A DNA stretch of 64,000 bases from Coptis chinensis (GCA_015680905.1 CM027379.1:91039501-91103500); one strand, 5' to 3'. Positions 33,300 to 45,073 are shown, numbered from the stretch's first letter. A program made the numbers and translations. Notes: generated by a model not told the origin, from the letters alone.

Positions 33300-35290
33300 T
33301 TTGCCGCTATCCGGGAACCGATCTTACGCAAACTTCGAATGATGTGGATTGTCAACCGATTTTAAGTGATACAACAGAAATTTTTACTCTGAAAGAGGTA
33401 TGATTGAAAGTAGGCATTGATTTCATTTTTTTTTAAATTTTTCTAAATATAATTTTATTAGTGTATTAATAATAGTTGTTGTTTTTTATGTGTTTATGTC
33501 TTTCATACCGCGTGGCGAGCGAGGCAATCGATTGGGCAACCGCTAGAGGAAGACAAGTTAATGTTGTTGTGGTTATTGAAAAGTCGGTGTGCCAAAGGAA
33601 ACCGAGTAGCAAGATTGAATTTGGCTTGTGAGTGCTTTCGGGTGTGTATCGGTCACACAAGAAGGAAGGCGAAGAGAAGGCTAATAAGAGAAGGTCGGGA
33701 ACCAAGAAATCGGGATGTCCATTTAAGTTAAAAGGTATTTTCCAACGCCAATCGGCCTTTGTCGATAGTTGGAAAATTGTCATTCTTAATGGTGTTCACA
33801 ACCATCCATTGGCGAAGACCCTTGAAGGACATGCATTTGCTACTTTCGACTAACCGTTCGAGTTCGGTATTTGTCGAGATGAGTAAGTGTGGAATAAAAC
33901 CTAAACAAATATTGGATTCCATCAAGAATAGGTATCATGATAACATCTTTAGTATATCCCAAGTCTACACCGCTGCGCAAAGGTGAGAAATTGGATATGA
34001 GCGGTCTCACACAATTCACTGAGATTGCGTGAGTTGTTAGCAAAAGAACATTATTTTGAGGAGTTGAGACGGGATGAGAATACGAGGGAGATAACGGGAT
34101 TGTTATGGGCCCATCGGAAGGTGTTAAGTTGGCTCGGACTTTTCAACGATTTTTTCATGTTAGACGCTACCTACAAAACTAACGGTATCGGTGGCCTTTT
34201 CGTACGGTTTGTTGGGGTGACTTCAACATGGAAATCTTTCACCGTGTGTCGGTCTTTGCTTGATCACGAAACAACGGTCGACTATGAGTGGGCCTGCATC
34301 ATTTTAGTGGCTTGCTTGGTGACATAAGTCCATCGTGATGGGTTAATGCGGCGGGGACTTAGCCGATGAGTGCGGTGACGAGTTTTTTTCTAACAACGCA
34401 TTTTAAGCATCTATGTAGAATGCATATCGCTACGTCGTCCTTTCAAAATGTTACGATATTTTTCCAACTCTGAGAACTTGTAGAAGGCCCGGTTCTGGAA
34501 ACACAACAGAGTCAAATCGAAGGCGGAGAGGTTATTTTCAGTAGATGGGATGCTTTGGAAAAATATTACGGGGTTGAGTACTCGATTTTGTTTGTTATTT
34601 CTGCGAGAGACTTGGTTTCCTCCAGGGGGATCGATTCGTATGTTGTTGGGTGACCAACACATTCACTTTGGGAATCTGGCGACCAATAGAGTTGAAGGGT
34701 CTCATGCTTTCGGTGAAGCGTGTACTAGGAAATGCAAACCTGTCATGATTTTTTGAGTATGTTTAGCTTAATCCACCCGATTCTAGAGATCCGGATGTCG
34801 AAATTAGAGCTACCCGAGAGAAGTATGATTGTAACTTCGGCCACCACCACCATTCCTTTGTTTAAATGAACTTCGGAGGCCTTGTCTCCGCAAGTGTTTA
34901 GACTTGTTATTTGAAGAAATAGATACCCGCGTAAAAGCGTGTTAAAAATGGAGAGATAAGGTGTTGGTGCTATTTATGCCCGAGCCCATGGACTGCCATG
35001 TGCTCATGAATTAATTGAGTTTGAAGAGCAAAGCGGTCCATCCCTTTGGCGCTATCGACCCGTTTTGGAAAACATTATGCACTTCTCCCAATGTGTCGGT
35101 GGGTGTTGGTCCCGATGTTGCACCTTCGATGGACTTGTTCATGAATAGGTTTGCAATGGTTTTGAAGAAGCGGGGGTTATGATTAGGAAGCTTATGGAGA
35201 TTGCCGTACCGAGAAAAGTACATGGCTAGTACGCTTGTGAGGAAGCAAAACCAAAGGTCGGCCGAAAGGTAGGCTGCGTGACTTCAAACG
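33300..35290 (+). pseudogene. Mutator-like transposase with FAR1-type DNA-binding, MULE and SWIM domains
   Basis: Pieces in order. A short exon ends ILSDTTEIFTLKEV (about 33355-33400). A FAR1/WRKY-GCM1-type zinc domain has KKSGCPFKLKG and the IVILNGVHNHPLAKTLEGHA segment (33705-33840). A linker with KPKQILDSIKNRYHDNIFSI follows. The MULE catalytic core has FFMLDATYKTNGIGG (first acidic residue near 34163), then LCRMHIA. The conserved FGNLATNRVEGSHAF block is near 34666. A SWIM-like segment in another frame (CHVLMN / HELIEFEEQ type) is near 34990-35050, and an AT-hook-like KTKGRPKGRLRDFKRR near 35250. Many frameshifts; not functional as read. The role would be excision and insertion of MULE ends. 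Confidence 0.85.
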
Positions 35291-36250
35291 GAGATGATAA
35301 CTCTTCAAAGCGAGATCCATCTCATTTTGAACATTCTCAGCGTGACCATGAAGAGTGGGTCGTCCACAACCAAACATTACGCCCACCCAAAACATCCACA
35401 CTACACCAAGAAAGAAGTCTTCTCCAAAACTACCAACCCAAAACATCCACACCACACCAACAAATAAGCCTTCTCCAAAACACCAAAACAACCACACGAG
35501 AAATAAACCTTCTCCCAAAACACCAAAACAACCACACCGAAATAAGCCTTCTCCAAAAGGTCACACCACGAAATGTGAGAGATGGCTTAGACTTTGGAAA
35601 GACGAAGGGTCCTGGGATTACGGGTTGGATATTCTGAAGAAATGCATAAATACATTGTTAGAGTCCATGACCACGTTGGCGATGGCAAGCTGCGGTTATA
35701 GAGCTTTTACGCATTGCATTAGGAAGAAGTCAAGAAGAATGGCCCGCGATGATGAAAGGAGTTGTGCGAAGAGCTTCGACAACCTCCCCTTTTTGTGTAC
35801 TTTGTACAATCAAAGTGAGGTTTATATTCGATGAAGGAAATCCTACATGAAGAAGGTTCGCGCACCTTAAATAAGTGGATGAGCATGCCTTTTCTTTGGA
35901 TACTTATTTGCTTCAAAGATTTAATGTTGTCCTTATGCATTTAGGAGCTCGTCGGTGCTTCCTTCTCATGCCGAGAACCCAAGCAAATCTGAGAGAGTGA
36001 CCCAAGTGTTGGGTAAGCGCGCATGTTGGTGGAAATCATTTTGTCAATGTTGAACTTGTTGAAGATTGTCCTGTTCCTCGATGTCATGATGGCTTAGAGC
36101 TTCGATATGATATTGCTTTGAAAGTTGGAATTTGGCCTTGGCCGATAAAGGCAATTGCAATTTATGGCATTGAACATTCCCAATTTAATATGGGAAAATG
36201 AGCTGGTTGAAGACCAATGGTACATGTTATCGACTAAGTTGTTTGTATGT
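35291..36250 (+). pseudogene. OTU-like cysteine protease remnant linked to the MULE transposase
   Basis: A low-complexity link (repeated CCAAAACATCCACAC / CACCAAAACAACC, 35380-35560) leads into an OTU-like start: a DG-x-CGYRAF motif at 35681-35708 holding the expected catalytic cysteine, then EEVKKNGPR and ELCEELRQ-like sequence in shifted frames. Near 36020-36080 a frame reads GNHFVNVELVEDCPVPRC, matching the C-terminal HF/HW region where the catalytic histidine sits. The CGYR motif itself is frame-shifted by one base at a CTG. MULE transposases with OTU or Ulp1-type peptidase domains are known in plants. Confidence 0.65.
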
Positions 36251-36299
36251 TGTCGATATGATATGTTGATGTAATTTGTATTTTGATGTAATTTGGAAC

Positions 36300-36700
36300 A
36301 AGTGTAATTTGATTTGATTTTTATGTTATCAATGTTAGGTCTTTTATTTGATTTGATTTGGAAATCGAGTAATCGACTAAGTTGATTCGGACGGCAAATT
36401 TTGAAATCGAGCGATCGACTAAGTGATATATTGATGTAATTTGGAACAAATGTAATTTTATTTTATTTTATTGTTATTTGAAAATAATGTTAGGGCTTTT
36501 ATTTGATTTGATTTGGAAATCAAGTGATCGATTAAGTTGATTCGGACTGACAATCGAGTGATTTGGAAATAGAAGCGTCGACTAAGTTGATTCGGACGTC
36601 AATCGAGTGATTTTGAAATCGAATGATCGACTAAGTTGATTCGGATGGCAATTAAAGTGATCGACTAGTTGATTCGGACCCAATCGAATGATTTGAAATA
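36300..36700. repeat. Degenerate tandem repeat with GATCGACTAAGTTGATTCGGA
   Basis: Irregular units of about 50-65 bp carry (G)AAATCGAGTGATCGACTAAG and TTGATTCGGAC. AT-rich, no coding potential. Confidence 0.75.
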
Positions 36701-36719
36701 ACGTTAAGTATGTTGTCAA

Positions 36720-36990
36720 TAATGACCGAAACTACGGGTGAAGTCGTTTGGCTTTAATACAAAAAGCGACCCGGCCGGATCGTTTGGTCAAAAAGACCAA
36801 ACGATGTGTCATGTCATGTCGTTGGTCTTTAGACCAAACGATGTGGTCATGTCGTTTGGCCTTTAGACCAAGCGATGTGCATGGGTCGTTTGAGATTTAA
36901 AGTGACCGATCTGCGTGGTCGTTTGGTATAAAGGAAAAGCGATCTGCTGAGTTCGTTTGGCCTTTATGCCAAACGATAATGGTGGATCGT
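36720..36990. repeat. Palindromic repeat array 3 (GTCGTTTGG-TCTTTAGA-CCAAACGA)
   Basis: Inverted units such as TTGGTCTTTAGACCAA with TCGTTT / AAACGA half-sites recur about every 40 bp, joined by TGTGGTCATG-like spacers. Same half-site as arrays 1 and 2. It lies between the OTU remnant and the convergent mobile-domain gene. Confidence 0.88.
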
Positions 36991-36999
36991 TTGGAAGAA

Positions 37000-37330
37000 A
37001 AATTTCAAAATTCGTTTTGTTTTACAACACTTTCATATTCATCAAATTCCACTTTTCATCGGATATTAAACATTCAAACATTAAACCATACATCAATACA
37101 TCAAATTCCATACATCAAATTCCATATTCATCGGATATCAAACATTCATCCATACATAAAATTCCATTCATACATTAAACCCTAAAATTTGAAACAAATT
37201 ACATTCAAACATTAAACCTTAAACCCTAAACATTAAATTCCATTCAAACATTCATGCAAACATCATATCCATCAATGTATGAATTACATCCATCAAACTA
37301 AACTACAAAGTTACAAACACATTCTACAAA
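37000..37330. repeat. CATTCAAACATTAAACC-type short repeats
   Basis: Repeated ACATTCAAACATTAAACC and CATCAAATTCCATAC elements in AT-rich sequence. No coding signal. Confidence 0.7.
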
Positions 37331-37589
37331 CCTAAAAGCTGAAACAAATCAACTATAAGCCCACGATGTACTTGCACCTAGTCAAGTTATGCGCTGTTGA
37401 AGGAGGACCTTGCTTCCTCGGGCATATCATTCCCCAGCCAATTCGCAGACCTCTCTCTCTAAGCAAGCGGTGGTTTCATCGATGGCGTCGTTACGTAGAA
37501 AAAGAAAAATCAAGATAAGTTACCAATCGAATGCAAAAATCCGCGGTTAGAAAACTTCGATTAAAAATCCGCAATACTTACAATGGTGA

Positions 37590-39240
37590 GCAGGTTAAGC
37601 GTGTCTCGGGGAGGATGAATCGGAAGAAGCTCGGGGTTCACCAAAACTACATGAGAATTCCTCGCATACCAAGTCATGTAGTTTTGATGACACTCCCATG
37701 GATAAAGGCGAAATAGGTCCTCGGTTGCGAGTTGAATCCGTGATTACGCCCACGACTCGATAAAGTGGCCCAATATTGGTCCGGCTCACCTCATACCAGC
37801 GTCCGCCCGCGGTTCTTGTTCTCGATTTGGCATTGGAGGATCTTTAGGTACAAGTTGCGTGACCCAACCGCGCCCACCCTTGCGACAACGTAAAAGCTTC
37901 GACAATGTTGAAAAAACATAGCAATCCCTCAAAAATGCAATGTCATCGATGGGGTTTGTATCTCGATATTTTTGTAGGGATGCCAAACAACTTGAAACAA
38001 AATCAAATGTGTCATTAACAACTCTAATGATCAATTACTAAAAATAAATATAAACAAACTTAAATACCAAATTGTCATTGAATTTAATACTTACATTGAA
38101 CTTCATTCAAATCATCAATTATAATTTCGATAAAGCTGCAATGCATCGTTGTGTAAGTAATAGTGTGGAAGCGGCTGGGATGTGTCTATGAGCACGCTTG
38201 AAGGAGCGAGATATAGTTGAAATTTGGGATTTGTCATGAATACCGGAAAATACTCATAGATCCATGCCTAGATATACACAAATAGTTAACATATTGATAG
38301 AGTAATAAAATTAACATTAAAAAAATAAACTCTAAAATACTCAAATTTTTACGTAGAAGAGTCATATAGCTGTAACCCCCTTTCACGCCTTAAGCACATG
38401 TGGCGGCCCGAGACCTCTATATAAAAGCGCCAAAATTGCGCACCCCATGCATACTCTTCTATCTCACTGAATTTCAACAAGCGGCCTCGGATAACATATA
38501 GGCACTCCGGTCCCCGTGACTTGTCGGTAAAAAGCGACACATCAAAGAAAAACGAAATAAAAGCTCTAACGGTCCGTTGAACATCCCGGAAACTTCGAGG
38601 CCTTCTCTACCACATTCAGGCCCGGCGTCACATATAGGGCTATCATGAATCTTGTTTGCATAAAATGCTTCCGATGAATTCTAGCCTTACTTTTGAAGTG
38701 AACCTGCTAGCTTCCATCTCGCCCTAATCAAATCAATAGGGAGCCCCGGACAAGATGTAAAGAGATTTATCGATTGTTGTAAGTTCGACTCAACGTCCCC
38801 TTGCCGCTCTTCCTCTAGCGTGACTCCACGATTTGGACAACATCGTCTAAAGTCACGATCATCTCCCAATGGCATATGGAAGGTGTTGGTCTCCGGATGC
38901 CATCTCTCCCCGCTGGCCGAGATCAATGGTGGATCCATATGCTCGTGATAACCTTCCGCGAGATCAAACAACCCGATCCTTCTCAAACTTACGGCAAATC
39001 TCGGAGACCTTTCACATTCATTTTGAAATTCCATTGGGATAACCCAGCTAAGTGTGAAACACACTTCAGCTTCCAGATCCTCACAAAACAACCCGGTATG
39101 CATTAGATATATATGAGCGAAACAAAATATTTTGTAAAAGAAAATCAAAGTACACAAGAAAAACAAAATATTACCCTTCTCTCCCCAAACATCGGCGGCG
39201 ACATGCACGCATAGTCATACAACAACTCGACTCATACGGG
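37590..39240 (-). pseudogene. Plant mobile domain (PMD) protein remnant
   Basis: Read on the minus strand from 39208. The N-terminal domain has the RRIGLFDLAEGYHEHMDPPL block and ISASGERWHPETNTFHMPLG, then LEEERQGDVESNLQQSIN; this is the PMD consensus (two-helix start, RW-PETHTFH-PxGE). Downstream, 38349-38540 carries the YAWG...LYRGLG region, split between two frames. Then come 37786-38034 and a C-terminal block with NYMTWYARNS. PMD proteins of the MAIN/MAIL family act in plant nuclei in silencing and genome stability, and PMD genes also travel on transposons. Several frameshifts here. Convergent with the OTU/transposase unit. Confidence 0.8.
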
Positions 39241-39356
39241 CCTCCCCATACACACCTCTTTGAAACTCCAAATCATCATTGGATTTTCTTCGAAATCAAT
39301 CTGGGAGGTGCTTCTTCCATTTGGTGGTGCGTCTTCTACCATATTCTTCAACATCA

Positions 39357-39490
39357 TCATCATCCTCATCCTCCTCCTCCTCCTCTCCTCCTCCTCTCCT
39401 CCTCACTCTCACTCCTCTTCTACTATACTCTTCCCTTTGTCTAAACCTACATCTAAACCTACATCTAAACCTACATCTAAACCTACATTA
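39357..39490. repeat. Low-complexity tract: CTC/ATC triplets and a 12-bp tandem repeat
   Basis: (ATC)n and (CTC)n triplets at 39354-39412 are followed by four copies of AAACCTACATCT at about 39441-39488. On the minus strand the 12-mers encode VGLD repeats in an acidic open frame (39409-39618) that could be the N-terminal extension of the PMD protein. Confidence 0.8.
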
Positions 39491-39659
39491 ATATCACTAT
39501 CTACACTATCTTCACTAAACGAATCAACCTCGGGAACCTCAAGAACCTCTTTTCCAAATGGTCCCCTACTGCAGCGATCTTGGTTAAAGCCGTCTGCCCC
39601 TATGTCTTTTTCTTCCAAGCTGCATCACCGCTAGAGGAACCGCCACCAAACAATTTCTT

Positions 39660-42600
39660 AACACCCCTTTAATGTAGTTTTAAAAATACATTCTTCACGT
39701 CTTTGATCGAGGACCCATAAATACAAAGAAAAATAAAACAAGTATTAGTAAACCATATTTAAATAAACAATGTACAAAAGAAAACCACTAGAAAAAGAGA
39801 TCATCTCGATCGTTAAAACTAATAGACTTATAAACTATGATAACTCAAGTATATATGAAGAAATAGAATGAGGGTGTTCTTTGTTATCAAATTCTCGAAT
39901 TTTTGGGCGAGTTCCTTTGTTTGGTCAACATTTATATACTTAAACTGTCATAACACGAAATCAATAATAACATCCTTCCAACAACCATATGTACATATAA
40001 CCTAACTTTTACCGCGGCGATTACAAAATGTATATATATATAAAGACTGTTTTTACGTATGAACCGTCATTTATGTACATCAAGTATTACAAACAAAATA
40101 AGCTGGACTCTCTCTACAACAAAATGAACTTGACTCTTGTCCTCGTCAAGCATAGGGAAACCACCCAAAAAACCACCTTGATAACATACATTCGGTAAGT
40201 TTGAAAACCAAAAAACTTCTCACCTATAATGCTTTGCAGCGGTTTGTTCCCCGTATCCGGACCTTAAGCAAGTACTTTCAAGTAAAAGGCATGTGATCAA
40301 AGGTCATTACTCATTAGTCAAGACTTCAAGAACATAAGCGGTATGAAAGGTGAGTAAAAGAATGTACTGAGAAACACTAATCATAAAATGGTAAAAGTAT
40401 CTTCTCTTATAACATCGGGCCAAAGGAAAATACTAGGTATGAAAGATGAGCACTACTCCTGATACATGGTATTTTATCATAGTCATTCTTTCTTTTGGAT
40501 CAATAAAATACAAAATGTTCAATCCATAATAACATGTTACAAATTACATATAATGATCTTAATTAGCAAGCGGTTTCCCTTTATCCATTAACTTGACCCC
40601 TAAACCTATCAATTCTACCTGAATCTGGATTGTTCAAACTTTTAGGTCCAAACTTCGAAACCCGTATATTCACATTCATATTTCTCTCAAAACCAACATC
40701 TACCTATAAATGCGTCAAATAAGCATAACAAGACATTCAACTAGTACTAACAAAAAACATTCAGTGTATCTTGGTAGAGATACACTACCAAATTAGCACC
40801 AAATACAAACTGGTAGAGATATTTATAGTGTAGGAAAAAGGTGAATGTATCTTGGTATCTTGTAGGCTCGGTGTTCTAACGTTATTCAGAGTATTTTGGT
40901 TATTCTACTTATCCTTGAAATGTCACATTTGAGTTACTTTTGTCACGCAGGAATTTTTTATCAATCAACCGTTTTGAAAGAAAAAGAACATTGAGTTAGC
41001 TATTTCTTCATTTTCAATTCTTAGTTATTTGCAAGATGTTTACGAAGGTCAATATTTGGCGGGGCTTCCACGACCATTCTTGGGTGAACTTCTTTGTCAA
41101 TTTCCTGCTCATGACATCAACATGCAATATTGAATTGTTGAATCGGTATAGGATACCCTTAAAATCAAATCCAACAATCGAGTCGATAGTCCATGTCAAT
41201 ATGTCATTGTACTTTCTCTACCCCTGAATCTTAACTCATTGACTAGACAATCTCCAAGGGGGAATATTTGTTCCCGACAGCCGTAGCAGATAAGGTGCCA
41301 TAGAAAGAGTGCTTTAGGGATGGGGACGAGGATGCTCTTAAGGTTAAAGTTTTGTAAATGTGTCCTAGCCGAGTAATGAGAGTGCAATCTAGGGAGTTCT
41401 TCTTGCACGCGTAGTTGTTCAAAAGGAAGTTGAGTGGAATTTTCAGCAACTAGCGGACATTTCTTTGCACTGTGTCTGGACACATTTTAGTGATAAATAA
41501 GGACTTTGGGATAACCATGCAAAGAGTTTTTGTGCTTGGTATATGATGCTAGAGGGCCATATATGGAACCACTTAAACTTCCTATAAGTTAGACCTTATT
41601 GGCTGTTGTTGATATTTATGTCTCAACTCTCCCTCTGATCAGATTTTGTACCAATAAAAAAATGCAAAGCGTGATCGGATCTTGTATTGGCCGATTTTGA
41701 GGATTATGTATATATACGTGAGTGTGGATCAGCTGTTCTAGATAAGCTATATGAGTTACATTATTGTGCTTAAACATCATATTCAGGTCGATTTTAGATG
41801 TACCGCCCTTAGATGAGATGATGGGAATTTTACCAACGGCAACTTGTAATGGTTTTTGGGGATTTGATCCCCATAACCGTTCTTTGTGTAGCCGGACTCA
41901 TACTTCATGCATCTCATTAGCTTCACTCTTATCCCCGGTAATCAAGGCAAGAAAAATGAAAATGTTTGGTAAACTCAAATTCCACAAACTCAAATAAGCA
42001 ATTTCTGACTCGTTTCTAACTTAGAAGGACTTAAATCGTCATTTTATTAGATACAGTTTCGGCTTCGGTAGAGGCTTCCCCAAAAGAGAATCGTTTGAGC
42101 GGTCATTTATTTGTTAACCTTTTTTCCAAGTACATTCAATATCTTATCCATTAAAAGCCAAATTAACCATCCCATTCCTCTCAGAACCCAATCCCATTAA
42201 AGTGAAAGCCGAGCCTGGTCGAATTTTAAACTTTTATCATTAGCATCTTGTACAATCTTTTCCAATTCTTGTAAATTCTTAGGTTGGTAAAAATTCCTTT
42301 GTGTTATTGTTGTCTTTAGTACCTTCACCTGCTATTTTGACACCATTAGGGAATTCGCGCTGTGTAGGCGTCTCCAAACCACCAAAGCACCTACATTTCT
42401 TTCTCGAGATTTGGCGTAAATCTCTTAAGTTCATCAAGTGAAAATGATTTTTGGTTTCTCGTTTGTTAGTTTATACAAGAAATCTTCGATTGGTTGTGAA
42501 CCGTCATCGTGTTCCATCAATTTATCTCACAAAATATAGGTTGTAAACAACTTTAGTTTATAATGAGTTACACTATCCAAATTCTATCGAATTTTGGGCG

Positions 42601-42792
42601 GAGTTTCCTTTGTTTAGTCAACATTTAAGTATACTTAAACCCGTCATAACACGGAAATCAATAATGTGATGCATAAAATTGGTGTGATATTGATAGGAAA
42701 TTGGTGCCTTTACATTATGAAGTTGAAAGATTTCAGCGAGAGATGCATAAAATATACAATACTTTAAGAAATTATAAGAAAAACATGAAAAG
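39660..42792. other. 3.1 kb without a convincing gene
   Basis: AT-rich. It contains an imperfect direct repeat of about 85 bp (39888-39969 and 42578-42665) and, at 41196-41480 on the minus strand, a frame (PKALFLWHLICYGC) faintly like the zinc region of LINE polyproteins. Nothing else recognised. Confidence 0.4.
39888..42665 (+). repeat. Direct repeat pair of about 85 bp flanking 2.6 kb
   Basis: 39888-39969 and 42578-42665 share CAAATTCT..CGAATTTT.GGGCG, TTTGT TT.GTCAACATTTA and CATAACACG.AAATCAATAA, with scattered one- and two-base gaps. They could be remnants of short terminal repeats of an unidentified insertion. Confidence 0.6.
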
Positions 42793-42835
42793 AAAATTAG
42801 AACCCAACCCAAATCACGTGTACGGTCAGATACCC

Positions 42836-42842
42836 AATGGTC
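42836..42842 (+). promoter_or_regulatory. Copy 2 of the internal TATA box before the small membrane ORF
   Basis: CCATTATAAAATCC, same leader as copy 1. The position is offset 105 bases before the ATG region; the limits are approximate to about 20 bases (the TATAAAA core lies at about 42854). Confidence 0.4.
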
Positions 42843-42946
42843 AGATTTTCCATTATAAAATCCAACTCTCCTCATCCACTTTCACTCATCCCATTCTCTC
42901 ACTCTCCACAGCTTAATCTTCACATATTATCTTTTCATTCAAAACA

Positions 42947-43066
42947 ATGAATCCGATCAAGCGATTGGAACAGGATCAACGCGAATGGGCTGTTACAGTA
43001 TTCGTGATAACAGTGTTTATCATTGTTCTACTGTCGCTCATGCATAATGTGCTCCAAAATATCTAG
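42947..43066 (+). CDS. 39-residue membrane peptide, copy 2
   Basis: Same peptide as 12888-13007; the one base change (AAT for AAC) is silent. Single hydrophobic span VFVITVFIIVLLSL after a charged start. Same TATA-leader arrangement upstream. Function unknown; may be part of the retroelement env-like region. Confidence 0.45.
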   Translation: MNPIKRLEQDQREWAVTVFVITVFIIVLLSLMHNVLQNI

Positions 43067-43710
43067 ATCTATGTAACCGACATCTCTCTTTCCCTTTGTC
43101 ACTTTGTATATTACTATGGTGTGTTAAATAATTCTCCACCATTTGTATGGGTTACGTATTAAATGGAGAAGTACCCTATTTAATAATTGTGTATATTAGT
43201 TGTATTTTTACCTTATCATAAACATAAAATAGTTATCAAAACAATAACAAATAAGCAAAATCAATAACGCACCAAAATAAATCAATCTCAACTTATTGTT
43301 TTCGGAATAGATCGTTCACGCTACACGGTACACCTAACACTTGTCATACACGCATCTTGATTATTCTATCCATCTTCTATTATTGAGGTATGATCATCAA
43401 TTCTGAAATTACGTGTAGGTCTAACTGCTCTGTGAAACTTTCCTCCGTATTTTCTAACATTAAAACATCTCATTAATTGTTTTTGGGATTCTGACATGAA
43501 AAGACTTACTATGGATACCCATTGTTGTTGTTCCTAAAAGTATGTGTCACAACAACACATGAGTCACTTGTGTTTTCACATATTAATTCCAAATTTAACT
43601 ACACTTGGAACTCGGATTGGTACGGACTCGGATTGGCTATAAATCTCTTTTCTTTTCATCCCTCTCATTTCAAGCATTCTTCACTATCCTTCCCTCGGTA
43701 ATACTTCCTA

Positions 43711-44783
43711 ATGGATCACCCAAGAAAAATAATGCCCTCAGAAAGACTAAATTTTTTGATGATGGCCAGTTCCTTATTTTTGACACGAAATTGTACGCCG
43801 AGGATGGATGCCTCTTCTATATCATTCAACAAATGGCTATTCCCGAGAATTGGTTTTGATGTTCTACCAATTTAGCGGACAAAAAAAATGGAAAATTCTA
43901 CTTCAATGCCTGCATGGACAACGATTTGAATTGACTAGGGGAAATTATCTCACACATACTTCAAATTCTAATGAATACCGTGAGTTGCTTTTTCCAGAGT
44001 CATCATTTGATTCCATCAAAACTTTACTACGAAGCTCAGATCTCGGGGCGAAGTCGGAAATAGACATCACGTTGTTCTTCAATGCTCTTTGAAACAGAAT
44101 CAACGAAGTTGTTATCCATCGGTTGGGACACAAATGTAGTAGGTACATCACACCAATCAAGTCACAAAGCCTCAACTTCACCTACTTTGGATTTTGCAGA
44201 ATCAAAGGGATGATTTTTGTCTAATCCAACACCTCCTCGAACGCGATCACCAGTGGAAAAACAAGAAGGTTAGCACCTCTACCTACTTTAGTCATGCAAA
44301 TTATGATGCGTTAGGGGTATCTAGTAATTTCTCGCAGACACCCCTTCAAAGAGCAAATATTAGTGTACTCCTACCGGACTTACTCCATTGGTTTTGGACT
44401 CCTCGATACTCTAACGATGAACAAACGCGACCCAAGCTCAAACTCGAAAGCATTTCTTTGATGAACATGCCATGCTAAACATTTTAATCCCATGGAAGGC
44501 ATTCAATTTCTTCATCAAGCCATGCGGGAACTACACGCTCGTCGAGAAATAATCATTAAAACTCTTAAGGATTTCCAAGAACGTTAATCAATGCATAATG
44601 TTGAAAAAGGAGGAAATCTTGGAAAATCATTCTCACTTGCAAAATCACGCTCTCTCCTAATAGAAATCAAACTACACCTCTGCCGACCAAGAGGACATTC
44701 AGATGCAGCTCCGCCAATAAATTGAAGAACTAAACAAAGCAGGTGCACGATTTGTGTCTCCTAATCATCATAATAATCCATGA
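43711..44783 (+). pseudogene. Gypsy extra ORF A, copy 2, heavily frameshifted
   Basis: Counterpart of 13651-14729. Dense small indels, mostly where copy 1 has CAG or CTG, break it into several frames: 43808-44092 keeps PLLYHSTNGYSRELVLMFYQ, 44194-44478 keeps fragments of the second half. TATAAAT lies upstream at 43638-43644. No product is possible as read. Confidence 0.6.
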
Positions 44784-45073
44784 TTTTCTTATTAAACAAA
44801 AAATAGACTAATAATACTAAGTCAATAAATAAATTGAATATGTTAATACGTTTTTCGTTGTATTATGAATTTTGTTGTTATCTTTGTGTCTTCTGTTGTA
44901 AGAATTGCCTACTAGAATTGTCATAATTCACGTTGTGACAAGACCAATTTTAACATGTGATTTTCAATGTCATTACAGGAGGGTCTATTTTCTTCCATAC
45001 TCATTCATCCATCCAGTTTGCCTTTATCCTTACCCATTCCTTTACTTCATCCAACATAGCATCTTCATCAAAC

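Larger units (their letters stand above)
30921..42792. mobile_element. 11.9 kb block between the duplicated copies, largely a composite Mutator-like element
   Basis: Absent from both duplicated copies. It contains a degenerate MULE transposase (plus), an OTU-like domain (plus), a plant mobile domain protein (minus) and three palindromic repeat arrays. I could not find the long terminal inverted repeats expected of a MULE at either edge, so the exact element limits are unknown and the right 3 kb may be unrelated DNA. MULEs carrying plant mobile domain or peptidase genes are known in plants. Confidence 0.6.

Noticed and set aside
35278-35834. Proline/asparagine-rich open frames (KPSPKHQNNHT repeats)
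   Set aside because: They come from a short tandem repeat in the linker between transposase and OTU-like region; not a separate gene.
39260-39634. Serine-rich plus-strand frame
   Set aside because: Encoded by triplet and 12-bp repeats; the minus strand, in line with the mobile-domain gene, is the more likely coding strand.
41196-41483. LINE zinc-region remnant on the minus strand
   Set aside because: Only one short block (PKALFLWHL) is suggestive; no histidine/cysteine pattern or neighbouring reverse transcriptase.
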